Source of the DNA: Oxalobacteraceae bacterium UBA6704
GTDB taxonomy: Bacteria > Pseudomonadota > Gammaproteobacteria > Burkholderiales > Burkholderiaceae_D
Length of the DNA stretch: 32,255 bases
Reading direction: 5' to 3'
Assembly (NCBI GenBank): GCA_002454505.1
Contig: DKJA01000130.1
Location: forward strand, 68,255 to 100,509
Part shown: in pieces, positions 32,046-32,255 of the stretch
How positions within the stretch are numbered: the stretch's first letter is position 1
Layout: every line of letters begins with the position of its first letter
Position numbers and translations under genes: made by a program
The notes under the pieces: generated by a model
What the model was told of the DNA's origin: nothing
Seen by the model: the letters and a program-made list of their open reading frames with translations, nothing else
The model's database searches: none

Positions 32046-32255
32046 TCAGATGCTTGGCAGATGCGCGCACAGGCGCCCGAACAGGCCGCCGGTGCGCATC
32101 CGTTCCAGCCACCATTGCAGTGCCGCGCCCGTTTCGCCGGTGCGCCAGGCGAGGTAGAAGGTCTCGTCCGGCTTCGGTTCTGCCACGGCCTTCTCCACCA
32201 GCAGGCCGGCAGCGATCGCGGCGCGCGCGCACGGCTCGGGCAGGAAGCCGAAGCC
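32046..32255 (-). CDS. LysR-type regulator, C-terminal fragment (runs off the window)
   Basis: Only the last 69 residues are inside the window: GFGFLPEPCARAAIAAGLLV, then KPDETFYLAWRTGETGAALQWW and a TGA at 32048-32046. GxGFLP, AIAAGLLVEK and the LAWR...ALQWW ending are typical of the effector domain end of LysR regulators. It is not in the same frame as the other minus-strand ORF in this stretch. The target is unknown. The 120-nt gap to the HDOD gene holds nothing recognisable. Confidence 0.72.
   Translation of the reverse strand, partial: GFGFLPEPCARAAIAAGLLVEKAVAEPKPDETFYLAWRTGETGAALQWWLERMRTGGLFGRLCAHLPSI

Noticed and set aside
31990..32232. Minus-strand ORF at the window end with an ATG start
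   Set aside because: Arg-rich translation without homology. A different frame of the same DNA gives a clear LysR C-terminus running off the end.
1..32255. tRNA, rRNA, CRISPR array, insertion sequence or prophage genes
   Set aside because: No cloverleaf, rRNA block, regularly spaced repeat, transposase or integrase motif was seen on either strand by eye.

Overview
The window reads as a chromosomal segment of a GC-rich betaproteobacterium. Oxalobacteraceae (a Massilia, Duganella or Pseudoduganella relative) is my best guess. It rests on G/C-dominated third codon positions, family content (S46 peptidase, MdtABC-type pumps, KGG protein) and a GGGGAC/GTCCCC intergenic palindrome of a style I associate with that family. 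No rRNA, tRNA, CRISPR array, phage or transposase gene was seen. Genes fill nearly all of the window. Many antisense ORFs are GC-driven shadows and are left out.

Layout. (1) 26-2161: a secreted S46 dipeptidyl-peptidase read from a TTG start. (2) 2354-11579, minus strand: a complete four-gene MdtABC-type RND efflux operon (adaptor, two different pump subunits, outer-membrane lipoprotein channel) whose genes abut or overlap by 4 nt. (3) 11797-18424: a redox and electrophile-response-looking neighbourhood. A LysR regulator, an NAD(P)-binding oxidoreductase and Ohr lie on the minus strand. A GlxA-type regulator, an AhpD-like CxxC protein, a secreted cupin, a 14-helix MFS exporter and a second, about 80% identical cupin lie on the plus strand. 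The promoters of the oxidoreductase-ohr pair and of the AhpD-like-cupin pair share a GATTGGTGC box placed exactly 65 nt before a CTACACTG (-10) block, the spacing expected for one common LysR-type activator. (4) 18424-21938: a large intergenic inverted repeat, then SppA signal peptide peptidase and a sodium:solute symporter. (5) 22020-24884: dGTPase, an unrecognised 199-residue protein and an acyl-CoA-dehydrogenase-fold flavoprotein, all overlapping. (6) 24881-28476: a His/acid-rich small membrane protein, an AraJ-like MFS exporter, a DUF3820 protein, a PPC/DUF296 protein next to a cysteine-free glutaredoxin-fold protein, and a KGG stress protein with a clear terminator. (7) 28573-28821: an undescribed 249-bp element bounded by 57-nt inverted, internally palindromic ends (MITE or REPIN-like). 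(8) 28823-31925: a cyclic-di-GMP phosphodiesterase (PAS-PAS-degenerate GGDEF-intact EAL) translationally coupled to an HDOD protein. (9) The window ends inside the C-terminus of another LysR-type regulator.

No single wholly new defence or biosynthetic system is evident. The items most worth a second look are the shared promoter architecture, the MITE-like repeat, the Cys-less glutaredoxin/PPC pair, the polar-residue-rich membrane protein and the orphan protein coupled to dGTPase.
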